Of a DNA stretch of 64,000 nucleotides, positions 43,765 through 55,583 are shown one piece after another. A model generated the notes under the pieces. The model was given only the letters and a program-made list of their open reading frames with translations. It had not been told where the DNA came from and did not search any database. Origin of the DNA: Penium margaritaceum (lineage: Eukaryota > Streptophyta > Zygnematophyceae > Desmidiales > Peniaceae); NCBI GenBank assembly GCA_023375785.1, contig SZWC01000088.1, positions 157,036 to 221,035 of the forward strand. Direction: 5' to 3'. Positions within the stretch are counted from its first letter, which is position 1. Every line of letters begins with the position of its first letter. A program made the translations under genes and the position numbers.

Positions 43765-46393
43765 GATGGATTATCTTTTGGGTTCTGGAACCCGGTTCCT
43801 CACGTTCCTCTCCCTTGTGAAATAAACCCTTATAAGCGTTGGACTGGCTCTCATGTCGACCTTCGTCTTGCTCGTGTATGGGGCTGTGTTGCTGCTTTCT
43901 AGCTCCCCGGTGACTTGCGTGATGGAAAACTGTCCGGAAGGGGTCGTCTCTGTGTCTTTTTAGGTTTCTCCTCTCAATCCAATTCATGAAGGTTTTAGGA
44001 TCCTTCTTGTTGTCGTGTTCTTGAGTCTCGCGATGTGCTGCTTTTCTAGTTCGTATTTGAACATGATCACCTTGCTTGTGCAGACTCCCTTGTCCCGCTC
44101 TCCCATAAGGAGGGGGTGGATGTCACGCCTGTTATGCCTATGGCCTCCTCGAATTTGGACACTAAGGATGTGTGTGCTAATGGTGTACATGTTGCACCCA
44201 ATGCCTCGTAATCACCTCCCTCCGTCGAGGGTCCTGATGGCGTCCCTGGTTCCCCGTCCTCACCATCTCCTGTTTTCTCTGTGCCTCCCTCCTCACCATC
44301 TCCTGTTTCCTCCTTGTCTCCCTCTGCAGATCCACCCTCTCCTCCCACTCCTTTTCCTACTCACTCCTCGTCTTCACCCGTTATTCCATCTCCCATGGTT
44401 TCACCTGTGGCTGATTTTGTCGGTACTGGTCTTCCCTCCTCCAAGCCTTACACTCGTGGCGGTCGACTTCGTACCCTCCCTTCTCACAGAGGTGTTGCTT
44501 CAGGTGACCCTGGCCTGTGTGCCTTGGGCCTCACCACCATTGCCCCGCACAGCCTGGGTGTTGGTGTCATGCATCCTGGCACCACTCTCGGATACTTACT
44601 CGACTTTGAGGTGTTCCACAATACCGTTGACACCTCTGTGGCAGGCTATGTTGATGCTCTCTTTGCTGCAAGTGGTCTCTCTCCCTTGGGCTCTGAACCC
44701 ACTACCGACACAAAGGCACGTGAGGCTGTTGGCTCATCCCTCTGGAAGTTATCCATGAAGGAGGTGCTTGGTACCTTGCAGGAGCACAGAGTGTATGAGC
44801 TATTTGACTTGCAACCTGGTCGAAAGGTTGTCGCATCCAGGTAGTTCTTAAGACATGAGCTGAAACCTGATGGTGTTTTTGACTGTTACAAGGCACGACT
44901 TACTGCCAAGGGCTTCTCACACGTCCCCGGTGTTGACTTTGATGAGACTTTCACACCTGTTAGATGCTATACTACCGCTCGTGCACTTCTCAGTCTGGTA
45001 CCACACCATGACTGGGAGCTTGAGAGGATGGATGTTAACAATGACTTATTGCATGGCACCTCAGATGATAAGCTCTACATGGTACAGCTACCAGGATGCA
45101 CCAACAAGGTACAATGGAAACAACAAGGTTTGGTGTTGGAACACCAACAACAAGGTGGTTTGTACGGTTGAAGCAATCTCCTTACAGTTGGAACATGGAG
45201 ATCACTCCCACACTTGAGAGGTGTGGTTGTCAATGGAGCGTTGTTGACCCTGCATTGCTTCTTGCTCCTCTGTCCTCTCCTATCGTTGCTGTCCTTGTCT
45301 ATGTTGATGACTTGCTCATTGCCTCCCCGAGTCCCTTTGCTGTGTAGTGTGTGAATTCCTTTCTACAGTCTGTCTACAAGATGAAGGACCTTGTCCTTGC
45401 TTGAGTCTACTTTGGTATGGAGCTCGAACGGGACCGACCCAACCAAACAGTGTATGTTCACCAGGCTGCTTACATTCACAACCTTGGCGCGTGCTTTGCT
45501 TCCTTTCTTGTAGCGACTCCACTAATGAGCACGCTGATGACCCCTACTGGTCAGAGACTCCTCAAAACGACCGACCTGACTCAGCCGGGGGACAGTCGAT
45601 GTCACTGACTTTCTCCGCGTCATAGGATCCCTGATGTACCTCACTACCAGAACATGTGCAGATGTTTACTTTTTTTTATATCTGGCAGAGTTCTCTCAGT
45701 TCCCACGGCAGCATCATCTTCAGGCAGCACTGCGTGTTGTGCGGTCCACACTCTCAACAGCACACACTGAGCTGTGCTATCGAGCACAACCCTGCCTAGT
45801 TGTCGATGGCTACACTGACAGCGACTTGGCAAATGACATTGATGCTTGCAGTCGGTCAGGCTATTCTTACTTGTTGGAGGCACATCAGTGTCAAGGAAAA
45901 GCGGCAAGCAGGGTTGTGTTGCTCGCAGCTAGAGTGAAGTTGAGAATGTCACACTAGGCTCAGGTACGTGTGAGAGTGTCTAGACTTATTGCCTCTTACA
46001 GCAGTTGCGTGTCCACATCCACTGCATCACTCTATGTTGTGACAACCAGAGCATAGAAGCCATTGCTGATAATCATGGCATGCACCACTCATGAACCAAG
46101 CACATCAATGTTGAGCATCACTTTGTTTTCTAAGTGTGTCTATGATGCTGTTGTGAAGGTTCTTAGGGTGGACACGCGGTATCAGCGGGCTCACTTCTTG
46201 ACTAAGGCACTCAGCTCTGGTTTGTTCAAGCTTGTTGTGCATGCCATTGGTCTGATAGGTTTGCCCTCTCCACCTGATTGAGTCTGAATGCCGTTACCCT
46301 CTTGCTCTGTTATACACTCTGGCATCTACATGAATCTCACATTCCTATTGTTTGCGTTTCTCCTGGTCTGCAGGCCAGGGAGGGTGGTGGTAT
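43765..46393 (+). mobile_element. Copia fragment E (fossil), second copia lineage
   Basis: Plus-strand Ty1/copia fragment. It starts in the end of integrase (KRWTGSHVDLRLARVWG, about 43838-43885), then has a Ser/Pro-rich linker, RT (44760-45350) and RNase H (45640-46281). The LTR at 46394 follows, after a G-rich tract (AGGGAGGGTGGTGG, 46377-46390) that suits a polypurine tract. Its integrase end matches elements F and G closely. The 5' part is absent and the rest has several breaks. Confidence 0.8.
44200..46281 (+). pseudogene. Copia E linker, RT and RNase H region (fossil)
   Basis: The linker (44220-44480) is Pro/Ser-rich. RT pieces read VYELFDLQPGRKVVASR, FVKPSPYS-like sequence and AVLVYVDDLLIASPSP (catalytic YVDD near 45295-45330). 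RNase H pieces read VDGYTDSDLANDIDACSRSG and the end RAHFLTKALSSGLFKLVVHA before a stop at 46279-46281. It matches element F over the same parts. It is broken. Confidence 0.8.
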
Positions 46394-47019
46394 TGGTGTT
46401 CAAGTGCTGAATTGCCAATACACTTTTCACTGTCCACAGGTCTCCACACACACATGTACCTGATGCAGGAGATTTAGTCAACAAGGCTGCAGAGCAAACC
46501 AAGTGCCCCCCTGAGGAGTTGATGCAATCAAGCCCAATGACGATTTTTTCGTCTTCAGCCACTTGGATAACTTAGTGCTTGTGTCATGGGCCAGCCAGCA
46601 GCCCGTCAATTTCTCTCATTTACACTGGTTGTTGCAAGAGCTCACATGGTGGCATGCCCACATTCACTTTAGGATGATGTGGACTGTCTTGCATCCTTGG
46701 TTGGCTTTTTGTCGTTGCTTAGGCTAGTTGCCGGGTGCTGATCCTGCTGGGGTCATGCTTCCAGAATGTTCTGATAGCATACACTCTCGGATATACTCAA
46801 GTGAGGTCTGGCTCGACCCCAAGGTTGGCGGCAATCACACCTCGTGCGTGGTGCGCAAGGTGGGGATCGCTCACCGGCCTAAGTCCTCGCACCACCCAAC
46901 TGCACCTAACTCTCATCTACAACTTCTAAGTGAGCTTTGCAACCAAGCCATGGCATCCCTCACTCCCACTCACTCCATATCTCCCTTGTGGTTGTTCCCT
47001 AGCACCGTTTTTACTACCT
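46394..47019 (+). repeat. LTR of the E/G copia lineage, copy 1
   Basis: About 626 bp, starting TGGTGTTCAAGTGC after the G-rich tract of E and ending before the primer site at 47022. Its right half is similar to 48350-48659 (GGGTGCTGATC start, GTGGCGGC and CACCGGCC-like blocks). It therefore acts at once as the 3' LTR of E and the 5' LTR of the next unit. Confidence 0.65.
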
Positions 47020-47021
47020 AT

Positions 47022-47033
47022 TGGTATCAGAGC
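47022..47033 (+). other. Primer-binding site TGGTATCAGAGC
   Basis: Exact TGGTATCAGAGC, complementary to the 3' end of plant initiator tRNA-Met and the usual primer site of plant copia elements. It sets this lineage apart from elements A-D, which use the anticodon arm. Confidence 0.9.
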
Positions 47034-48199
47034 AGTGCAGGGGAACAACTCACTATGTCCTCCTAGTCTCTCTCTTGTGATGAGGAGGTGCAGCCAATCT
47101 GTGGGACCCGCTTGCCACCACTCTCAGCTGCCTTTCACCATGGTGTGCACATCCCACTGCAGCATGACATCAGACTTGCTCATTGCTTGCACTCTGAGCA
47201 ATGTGCGCCACCTCTAGGTGTGCACTTGCCGTTTAAGCTCCTTCTGTCTCCTGCCGTCACCATCACGTAGCCCGTGACGGTGCCAAGGTAGGAAAATGGG
47301 GAGGGGTAGATTCTCTCCAAGAACCTGTCACCATGCACTTTGACCTGTCCTGCACACTCTTGAGACACCGGCCTCTCTTGGCCGTCCACCTAGCTGTTGT
47401 CGTTCCACCCGTATGTATTTAACCATTGCTCTCACTCTCACAGCAACAACAGTCACCGCAGCCACCTAGAACTCCAGGCTTCTATTGCTGCGGATGCGAC
47501 CACCCTCCCCTGCTTCTTTGCAATCCTCTTCTCAAGCCTGGCCATCTCTTCCGTTTTTACGGCAGTGACAGCCACCGTCGCTGCCTATTGCTGCAGATTT
47601 GGATTTTCTCTCTGCCTTCTCCGCGGCCTTCATTCCAAGTCCGGCCTTCGTTGCCACAACAGCCGCAACCACAGTCAACAGCAAATATGGCCAACGGTAC
47701 CCCTGCCATCACAGCGGTTCCACCGCCGCCGTTCCTCTCATTGCACCACTGGTGTCCAGTTGCACATCTGCTGCAGCAGGTACCTACCCAACGGAAGTGT
47801 CTATATCCTTACCGCCACCCTGGCATCACCACCCAAGTCAGAGGAGGAGGAGGAGGAGGAGGAGGAGGAGGCCACCATCAACAAATACTGCATTGAATGG
47901 TGGGAAGCAGAGCAGTTGCGTGATGAGGCTCATAAGGGTCGGCGCCGGTGTCACGTCTACGTCTCCAGCGAGTACGACTCAGACGAAGCTGTTGCAGAGT
48001 ACAAGCAAATTCAGGAGGAAATCCAAAGCCAAGTCTACACGGCCAATGACATTTCCCCTGGTGGCTTCAACGATGTACGTGGAATGCAAGGACCACCAAT
48101 AAGACCCTCCTCTACTCTCCTCTGAGTGACATGGTTGTGTTTGGAGATTCAGCTCTCAAGATAGGAGCTCCACACTTTGAAGCTAGTCATTTCAGGCTG
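47034..48199 (+). pseudogene. Gag-like fragment between two LTRs (fossil)
   Basis: Short stretch after the first primer site. One frame (47397-48125) is Pro/His/Ser-rich, then has a run of ten Glu from a GGA repeat (about 47840-47870), then an EWWEAEQLRDEAHKGRR-like helical segment ending at a stop. It is probably the gag start of this copia lineage, but no gag motif is certain. It is broken. Confidence 0.45.
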
Positions 48200-48659
48200 C
48201 AGTTTGCACTCTCCCAGAATGTGACATGGGATCACATGATGCCCTCGTGACTGTTCTCTTGATTGGTTGTTCTTGATCGTGGCAGAGGCTTGACCATGAA
48301 AACTTTAAGATGCCCTCGTCTGTCTCCAAACTTGCATGCGGCATCTGGAGATGCTACTTTATTTTCCGGGTGCTGATCATTAGGGAGCCACCGTGCCAGA
48401 CTTGGTCTGTCTATTGGTGAGTAGCTGCCCTTGGATTTTACACGGAGTGGGCTCCACCCCCGGGTGGCGGCGTGACCTCACGTGCATGATGCACACTTAC
48501 CGGCCCTTATACTCTCGCTAACCTAGACTCACCTCTTGTCTTGTTATAACCGCAAGTTTTTAAGTGCTACGAGCTTCACCCATGACACACTTGGTTTGGG
48601 GGTTCTCGCACACTATCTTGTTTTGTCCGTTCCCTTCACTTGCAATCCCAAGAACAACT
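48200..48659 (+). repeat. LTR of the E/G lineage, copy 2
   Basis: The part from about 48350 resembles copy 1: GGTGCTGATC, a GTGGCGGCGTGACCTCACG-like block and TTACCGGCC. It ends directly before a second primer site, TGGTATCAGAGG, at 48662-48673. The start is not certain. It is more diverged from copy 1 than two LTRs of one young element would be. Confidence 0.6.
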
Positions 48660-48959
48660 ACTGGTATCAGAGGGCTATTCACTTCCCTCATTCAAACCTT
48701 GGACCCAGTCCCGGGCCAACTCATCTTGTGGGTCAACCCTCTTGGTGGATCTGTTGCACTCTACACTCCACGCATCCCGTGGCAGCGGCTTGACGCCATG
48801 CTTTGCCGTCTCCACTGCATCCTCGAGCCGGAAAACCTGCCATCTCTGTGTAACATACATAATCTGTGCATAGTCACATTTTCATATCAGCCGTCTTGGC
48901 CGATGCGGTACCCTACCAACAAATGTTTTTGTGGTCAAGGAAATTCTCTGGGTGTGATT

Positions 48960-50120
48960 TTGGTTCAAAATATGTCCTTTTTTTATGTCGTAAAAAATGA
49001 GCGAAAGAAGTTATATGGAATCCTTGATTTTGGAAAAAAGCAACACCGGCAAACCATTTTTCATTATCTGAGGTCAATTTCAACTCTGGAAGTTCACACT
49101 CGATGGACTGGTCATTGGTCAACGACTCATGCACGTCTACAATCTGACTTCCGTCGACACCCCCCCCCTCCCCCCCAACACCTTTCCTCTCCACAGTTCG
49201 TCCCATCAGCGTGATACGTGCTGCATACGTGGCGCAATGAAAACTTGGAACACCCACCGATTGCTGTGAAAGATGTCACACACCGTGGATACAATATTTC
49301 TGAAATTGCTCCTCTTCCATGTGTGGCTTACTCTTTTAGATGAATTCTTTCACCGTTTTTTTAATAGCACAAAAACCGTACCTCCTTTTAGCAAAATTAA
49401 TAATTTGTTGGTTAAAACAAACAATTGATAACAAAGTAATTTCTCAGTGCGGTAACCTGCTCCGCAACACCTGCTTCCATGACCACTGCCGCTATCATTG
49501 CTACCGCTGTGCTTCCTGCCACGGCATCTGCAGGTCTGTGCAATGATGGCCGCCGAAATTCTACAGTAGCCATCTCGGCCGCCATTGCAACCTAGTTGGC
49601 AATGACGGCAGCGACTGCTGGAGCCGCTTTCGCAGCCGTTTCTCTTGCCATTGTTGTTGTTGTGCTTCCTTCTGGAGCATCTGTACCACTTTGCTGTATT
49701 GGCCTCCGGATTTCTACAGTGGCCGTCTTGGTCATCACCTCAACCTTACCCGCAGCAACTGCTGCAACTGCCATAGCCGTTGAGCTCTCCTGCAGTAGCT
49801 GCAGCCACTGGCCTCTTTGCCTCAGCCTCAGCCTCTTTGCTGCTTCAGTTCCACCAGACACGACACATCTCCTACATCACCACAGCCATCACAGTCTGAA
49901 CTTTTACCGTCTGTGCCGCTGCACCTGCTGCTCCTCTGTTGCCACTATCACTACATCTGCGTTTGCATCTGTGCCTATCCTTGCACCATTGGCACATGCT
50001 GCATCAGCTGCATCTGCTGCATCTGCCGCTCTCCCCTCATTCCCTGCGGTGTTGGAGAACCATGATCTCTTGCCACGTGTGTACGCATTCTTGTAGCTGC
50101 AAGAGGCGCTTCAACAGCAT
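48960..50120 (+). other. Leader or gag start of G, low complexity
   Basis: No domain. 49145-49190 has runs of C. 49590-50090 is made of GCTGCATCTGC-like words that give Ala/Val/Ser- or Cys-rich frames on both strands. The region lies between the primer site and gag of element G and is probably a decayed simple-sequence part of it. Confidence 0.4.
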
Positions 50121-51288
50121 TGATTGGGTGTACTTCTTATTCCAGACATGCTGCTCTCTCAGAGGCCACCCTGGCCTCTCCACCTCTTGATGGACCCCCC
50201 GACGACGAGTTGGACTCGTTTTTGCACTTCTGCAAAGGAGGCGGCATGTGAGGGGACGGAACCAGATTGGGACCGCTGGACCAGGCTATCACCTAGCGAC
50301 AATCCAGAGGTACCGTGGTGGTTTCCTATGCTCTCCTCGGACCACTCGCATGAGGACATCGCACCCCTCGAAGAAACAAGAGAAAGAAATATTGATCAGT
50401 ACATGTACACTGTTAACAACCTCCCTTCCACACCATGTCCACATCGAGGTATGCAACCTGGTAGTCTGCAGGCAATTCCTGGCACTGCTGCTGACACTGC
50501 ATCCGTCTCAACCATTCACAAAGCCCCCAGCAGGGTTCCAGAGCTGCCCTCTCACATCGATCCAGTCAGTCTTCCCGGGGCCATCATCAACGCCGCTGTT
50601 GGCTCAGCCACCACCTTCTCTGCCATGGCCGGGGCTAGCAAGGCTCCCACCAGCACTGCTGTTGGCCGTGCCACTGATGTATACACTAAATCAGCAACTT
50701 CAATTCCTCTCCTCTCTACAGTAGCAGCAACATTGCTACGCCGGTTATGGTGGCCTCATCTTCCATGGCTAAAGCTGCCACCACTGTAGCCAATGCCACA
50801 GCCAGCACAGTCAGCTCCATCCATGCATCCACGGCTTCCACTGTTCTCATTCCGCCTGGAGATGCTCACAACATACAAGTGCTGGGGTTCTCATCGCGTC
50901 AACGACTACTGCAGTAGTGGACACAACAGTGGCCGGGTTCTTGTTCCTACTGGTGGCTATCTCCGCGTGGATTGTTGTACTGGCCTCTTCAGCTGCAGCA
51001 GTGCTTATACCTCTCTTTGCACTCCTACCTTGTCGTTCGCCTGGCGAGCAAGTGGATGTTCATTTCTCTCTCTTGCTCTATGTCACTCCTCAGCATTGCC
51101 ATGAAACTCATCTCACTCATTCCCTTTCCACAAGCACTCATCAAGCCTGGCCCCAAGAAGACTATTGAGGCCCTCCAAGATATCCTCAGTGAGGTAGAGG
51201 CAGCAATCCGGTGAGTCAAGGATGAGCTACAACAGGGAATTGAAGCCAAAACACAGATAGGCACTACGGTGGCAGAAACTGTCATGGA

Positions 51289-52075
51289 ATGACTGTGCAC
51301 CCTTCCCGCTATTGCTGCCATACTATACTTCCTACAATGGGTACTCTTTCTTCCTCTAGCTCCTCTGGTGCAGTGGGTGATGCTGATGATTCCTCAGTAT
51401 CGCCTCTCTTAGCTACCTCCCTTGCTTGCACCCTCCTCCTGCAGCGTCAAAAGGACTTTGAAACTCAACCTCCTCACTTCACCTCCAAGCTCCCCTTCTC
51501 TTCCTGGGAGACACACTTTAGCTCATGGACACAGGGAGAACTCCTCTGGGAGTATTACTCCCCTGATGACCCTGCGAGCACTCCTCCTTTTGCTCCTAAG
51601 TCTTCTAAAACAGCTCATGTTGTGCACACTCTCATTTTCGCTGGCCCAGACAACCTTACTGACAACACTAGTACGTACAACACTGGCACCGCACACCGCA
51701 CGTCAGCAGACCCAGTGGGGGAATGTGCCCTCATTTTCCGTTGCGAAACTGTCACTAGAAATGCTGCCCAAAGTGCTCTGACAGTGCAGGTAAACCAACT
51801 GCACATGCACATTGATTAATCTACTGATGATCTCTTGGAACGTAGCATGCGTCTTCTTCAATTCTTGGATAAGTCTGCCCCTGGTCGCCTGTCTGCATGT
51901 CTCTCCATTGTGAAAGGCCTCACTCCCGATCTCTCTAATCTCTACCTGCACATGCTACAAGCGGAACTCGAACGTCTTGTGTATGAACCTGTGCCACCCA
52001 GCTCACCTCCAGAAATTGATCCTCTCTATGATTTCACTACTGCTCAACTCACACACTGGTGGAGGAGTCTCTAGG
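51289..52075 (+). pseudogene. Copia G gag region (fossil)
   Basis: Reads LPFSSWETHFSSWTQGELLW and TLIFAGPDNLTDN, then LSACLSIVKGLTPDLSNLYL. This is helical and without Cys motifs, in the place and style of a copia capsid region before the protease. A zinc knuckle is not seen. It is broken. Confidence 0.55.
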
Positions 52076-52884
52076 AGAAGCATTTGCACCATGCCGCACT
52101 CTCTGCAATAACCATGTCTCCTTCCTCTGCTGCTTTCTACCAAGATTTTTTATCCTTGCCTCCTCTGCCTCCACTACAGCTGCACACTCCATTCAGGAAG
52201 CTGGTCTTGGTGCGGGTGGTGGCCAGGGTGGCGACAAGGGTAAAGGCTGCAGCTGTGGAGGGAAGGAGCCGTCCTGGTGCAGATACCTGCTGAAAATATG
52301 GAGCCTCTGGACATTCTGTCCCCAAATTTCCTACCCCTTGTGAAGAAACCAACGTCGCCTCTCCCATGGGGGCATGCTGGGATCACACAGGTATCAGGAC
52401 ATCTGATACGACCACCACCGCCATCACTGTGAAATTGCTGTCCTCCACATATTCACCCTCATTTGGTGCTACCTACAGTAAAACCTTGGTGCCTCTGCAG
52501 GAGGCCACTACCGAGTCTCCTTCCTATGGCTAGAGTCCCTCCCACATCTGGTCCCGCATACTATGAGCCACCCTCTATGCATGACACCGTCCCTAGCTGA
52601 CCCCGAGATGATGGACGTTTCTAAGAAATTTGCTCCACCGAGTGCCGTTCCGACTCATGATGTTATGACAAACGTGCTCTAGACCTTCACCTCACTGAGC
52701 TCCTGCATCTCTGTTCACAGGGAGGTGAGGGTGTGAGGGCCTGTCACGTTCCCTTGTCTTGTCATTTGGGGCTGCCTAGGGTGCATTACCTGATGATCAT
52801 CCATGGAATGAGGATTGGCAGTCATGCTTTCTCCATCGTCTCATTATTTTTTCCACCTCTCCTGTTCTACCGTCTGGCACCGTT

Positions 52885-54168
52885 GTGGTCTGTCTTGTCC
52901 TATCATCTGCCCGTGTCTCGGGCAGCTTCTGGATCATTGATTCAGGGGCCACCTGTTTCATGACATCTTGTTGCTCCTCATTTGTCTCCCTTGGCCCGGT
53001 TGGGTCCAAGCACTGTGTCTGTCCTGGCTCTGACCAGCTCCTATCTCTTCAGGTTGTTGGCATTGTCTGCTTTGTTTATCCTGGTGGGAGAAACAAAGCG
53101 GACACTTCCAACACCCCAAACAGGCCCGGTCGGGACCTGCTTCTCCCTGATGTATTGTATGTGCCCGACCTGGAGGGTAGCTTGCTGTCCGTGACCACCC
53201 TTCACGACCAGGGCATTGACTTTGCATTCAACCGTGGTATTTTCCCTATCTCCATTCATTCCTCTCGTCAGTTGGCTCTCCGTGGTCTACGCTGTGATCA
53301 CCTATTTTGAATTCCTCTCTCTTCCCTCGTCTTCCACTACCTCTGGCCTTGTCCATGTTTCTCCTCCCCTGTTGCCTGAACAAATTTGTCTTTTGCATCG
53401 CCATCTGTGCCACATTCACACTGTGCCACTTGCTCACCTTCTGTGCACCAAACCTACGGTTTAGATTGAATCTTCCACCTTCCTCCTGCCCTCCTCTTCT
53501 TTCTGCCTTTATTGCGCTTAAGGAAAAATGCATCACTTGCCTTTCAGCACAGTTGAGTCCATGAAATCCATCTTCTTGACCTGGTGCATGCTCATGTCAT
53601 GGGTCCCCTCCCTCATGAATTCCTTGGTAGTGTCAGGCTCTATGTGTTGTGTCTATCTGACGACTTCTCTCGCTATCGCTAGGTGTTTTTCTTGCAACAC
53701 AAAAGGCATGTCACCAACTTCCTTGAGTCCTGGTTGCCCCAGGCTGAACGAGCTTGCTTGTGCCAACTCCGTGTTTTTAGGTGTGACCATGGTGGTGAGT
53801 TTTTCAGCCCCACCTCTCGTCTGCTTAAATCTCATGGTGTGCACATGGAGTCCTTTGCTCCCTAAACAACACAGTAAAATGGAGTCTCGAGGGCTAGAAC
53901 CACACCTTACTGACGGTCTCCGCTCTCTTCTCCCTACCTTTGGTCAGTCTTCCCTCTTTGCCTTTGAGGCCACGTCATACATGACTTGGGTGTGGAACCG
54001 TGTTCTCCATGGTCCTTTCCCTTGTCAAGTCAAACCCTTTAAACGTTGGACATTGGGCGTTGTGCTGATCTTTGCCTCGCTTGTCTGGAGCTCTATTGCT
54101 TCTATATGATTGCCTGATGATCAGCGTGATGGCAAGCTCTGTCTACGCGATTGTCTTTGTGTATTTCC
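52885..54168 (+). pseudogene. Copia G protease and integrase region (fossil)
   Basis: Protease: FWIIDSGATCFMTSC (DSGAT active site, about 52930-52974) and LLLPDVLYVPDLEGSLLSV. Pre-integrase/zinc region: LLHRHLCHIHTVPLAHLLC. Integrase core: FFLQHKRHVTNFLESWLPQ and VFRCDHGGEFFSPTSRL. The C-terminal part reads YMTWVWNRVLHGPFPCQVKP and DDQRDGKLCLRDCLCVF. It is broken. The reading is cut by element D at 54169. Confidence 0.85.
54164..54168 (+). repeat. Target-site duplication of D, left copy
   Basis: TTTCC directly before the TGTTGAAG start of element D. The same five bases follow its TGACA end at 60566-60570. Copia integrases make 5-bp duplications. Confidence 0.85.
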
Positions 54169-55460
54169 TGTTGAAGATTTGCCCCTCTGCATGCCCAAGT
54201 GCGGCGCCGGGAGGCGCCGACGAGCCGCCAGAGAGAGGAAATTCCTCGTCGACGGATCAGGCGACTCAAGGATTGCTCGGATCCTAAAATTCAGGATTGC
54301 CCCTTAAAGTTGATGAGTTGGTGAATCCGGTGGAAGTTGTTTCACCGGAATCGGACAAGTATCGAGGGAGATATGGGCTTCCAAAGTTGGGGTGTGCGCG
54401 GCGGTTCTGGGAGCCGGCCGCGGTTCGACTTCCGGTGAATAATCGACCGGAACGAGTAACAAAATGCCATCTGGGGATTTTGCTCCGGAAGGTCTGCCGA
54501 GGCGTCCGGTGGATGATCCGCCGGATTTCAGGAGTGCAGTTTGTTACTGAGGGACTTAGCCAAAATCCTGGCTCGGAGTCCGAAACTCAGTAGTACAGTT
54601 TGTTACTCGGGGACTTNNNNNNNNNNNNNNNNNNNNNNNNNNNNNNNNNNNNNNNNNNNNNNNNNCGAGGGAGATATGGGCTTCCAAAGTTGGGGTGTGC
54701 GCGGCGGTTCTGGGAGCCGGCCGCGGTTCGACTTCCGGTGAATAATCGACCGGAACGAGTAACAAAATGCCATCTGGGGATTTTGCTCCGGAAGGTCTGC
54801 CGAGGCGTCCGGTAGATGATCCGCCGGATTTCAGGAGTGCAGTTTGTTACTGAGGGACTTAGCCAAAATCCTGGCTCGGAGTCCGAAACTCAGTAGTACA
54901 GTTTGTTACTCGGGGACTTAGTCAAAATTCCGACTGGAGGTCCGCGAACAGGTTTCGACCCACATCAATCCCCATCATCAAACTCGATGATTAACTCATC
55001 GAAACAGACCCCAAAGGCGCGAGGGGCGCCGCCACTACGCGTAGGGACATCTGCGCCTCCGGAATGGCGTTTTGATGGGTCCTTGATGTGTGAGGGCGCC
55101 TCGGCGGGCGACGTGGTGCGCGCCGCCGACTGAGCGGCTGATTTGGGGTGCTGCGCTTCGGATGACGTAGCGGGAGCTACGGTGATCCGAATCGCGCACG
55201 GTTTGGTGCGTTGGAGAGCTCATGACTAGCCCTACAAATGTTCAGATCATGTCCATGTTCAAAACTAATGCAAAATCGCGTTCTTCCCTTCGCAAAAGTG
55301 ACTGTCTCGCAAATGCCTTCAACTCCAAGAAACATAGCGTGAGGCGACCAGAAAGCTCACGCTCAGACTCAGAACCCGCACAAAACATAGCCGTGAACGC
55401 ACCAAGAAGACCCGTCGGGCCACGTTGGAACTGCCTCCGCTCGGGGGCCGGTTTCTGACA
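54169..55460 (+). repeat. 5' LTR of element D, with an assembly gap
   Basis: Starts TGTTGAAG, ends TTTCTGACA. The part 54371-54616 (CGAGGGAGATATGGG onward) is repeated nearly exactly at 54666-54911, with 49 N between, so the duplication may come from assembly. Without it the LTR would be about 1 kb. The second copy (54666-55460) matches the 3' LTR. Confidence 0.8.
54617..54665. other. Run of 49 N (assembly gap)
   Basis: Unknown bases inside the 5' LTR of element D. Single N also stand at 59311 (in RNase H) and 59775 (at the edge of the 3' LTR). Confidence 1.
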
Positions 55461-55462
55461 AA

Positions 55463-55477
55463 GGGTTATGGGCCCAC
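55463..55477 (+). other. Primer-binding site of D (anticodon-arm type)
   Basis: GGGTTATGGGCCCAC, two bases inside the LTR, is exactly complementary to the anticodon arm of plant initiator tRNA-Met. It is identical to the site of element C. Confidence 0.85.
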
Positions 55478-55583
55478 AGCCCTGACCGGTCTACATATTG
55501 TTCACGGCTCTCGCGGCGGACGGGATTGTCGTCGGGGACGACATCGCCGTCAAACTCTGAGGTCCCGGAGTTGAAGACTGCGC

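Larger units (their letters stand above)
48662..54168 (+). mobile_element. Copia element G (fossil), left part
   Basis: Primer site, a long Ala/Leu/Cys-rich leader and gag (about 50124-52075), protease (52920-53300), and pre-integrase and integrase (53330-54168), all on the plus strand. It is interrupted by element D at 54169 and continues at 60566. It is old, with many breaks. It belongs to the same lineage as E and F by its integrase end. Confidence 0.8.
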
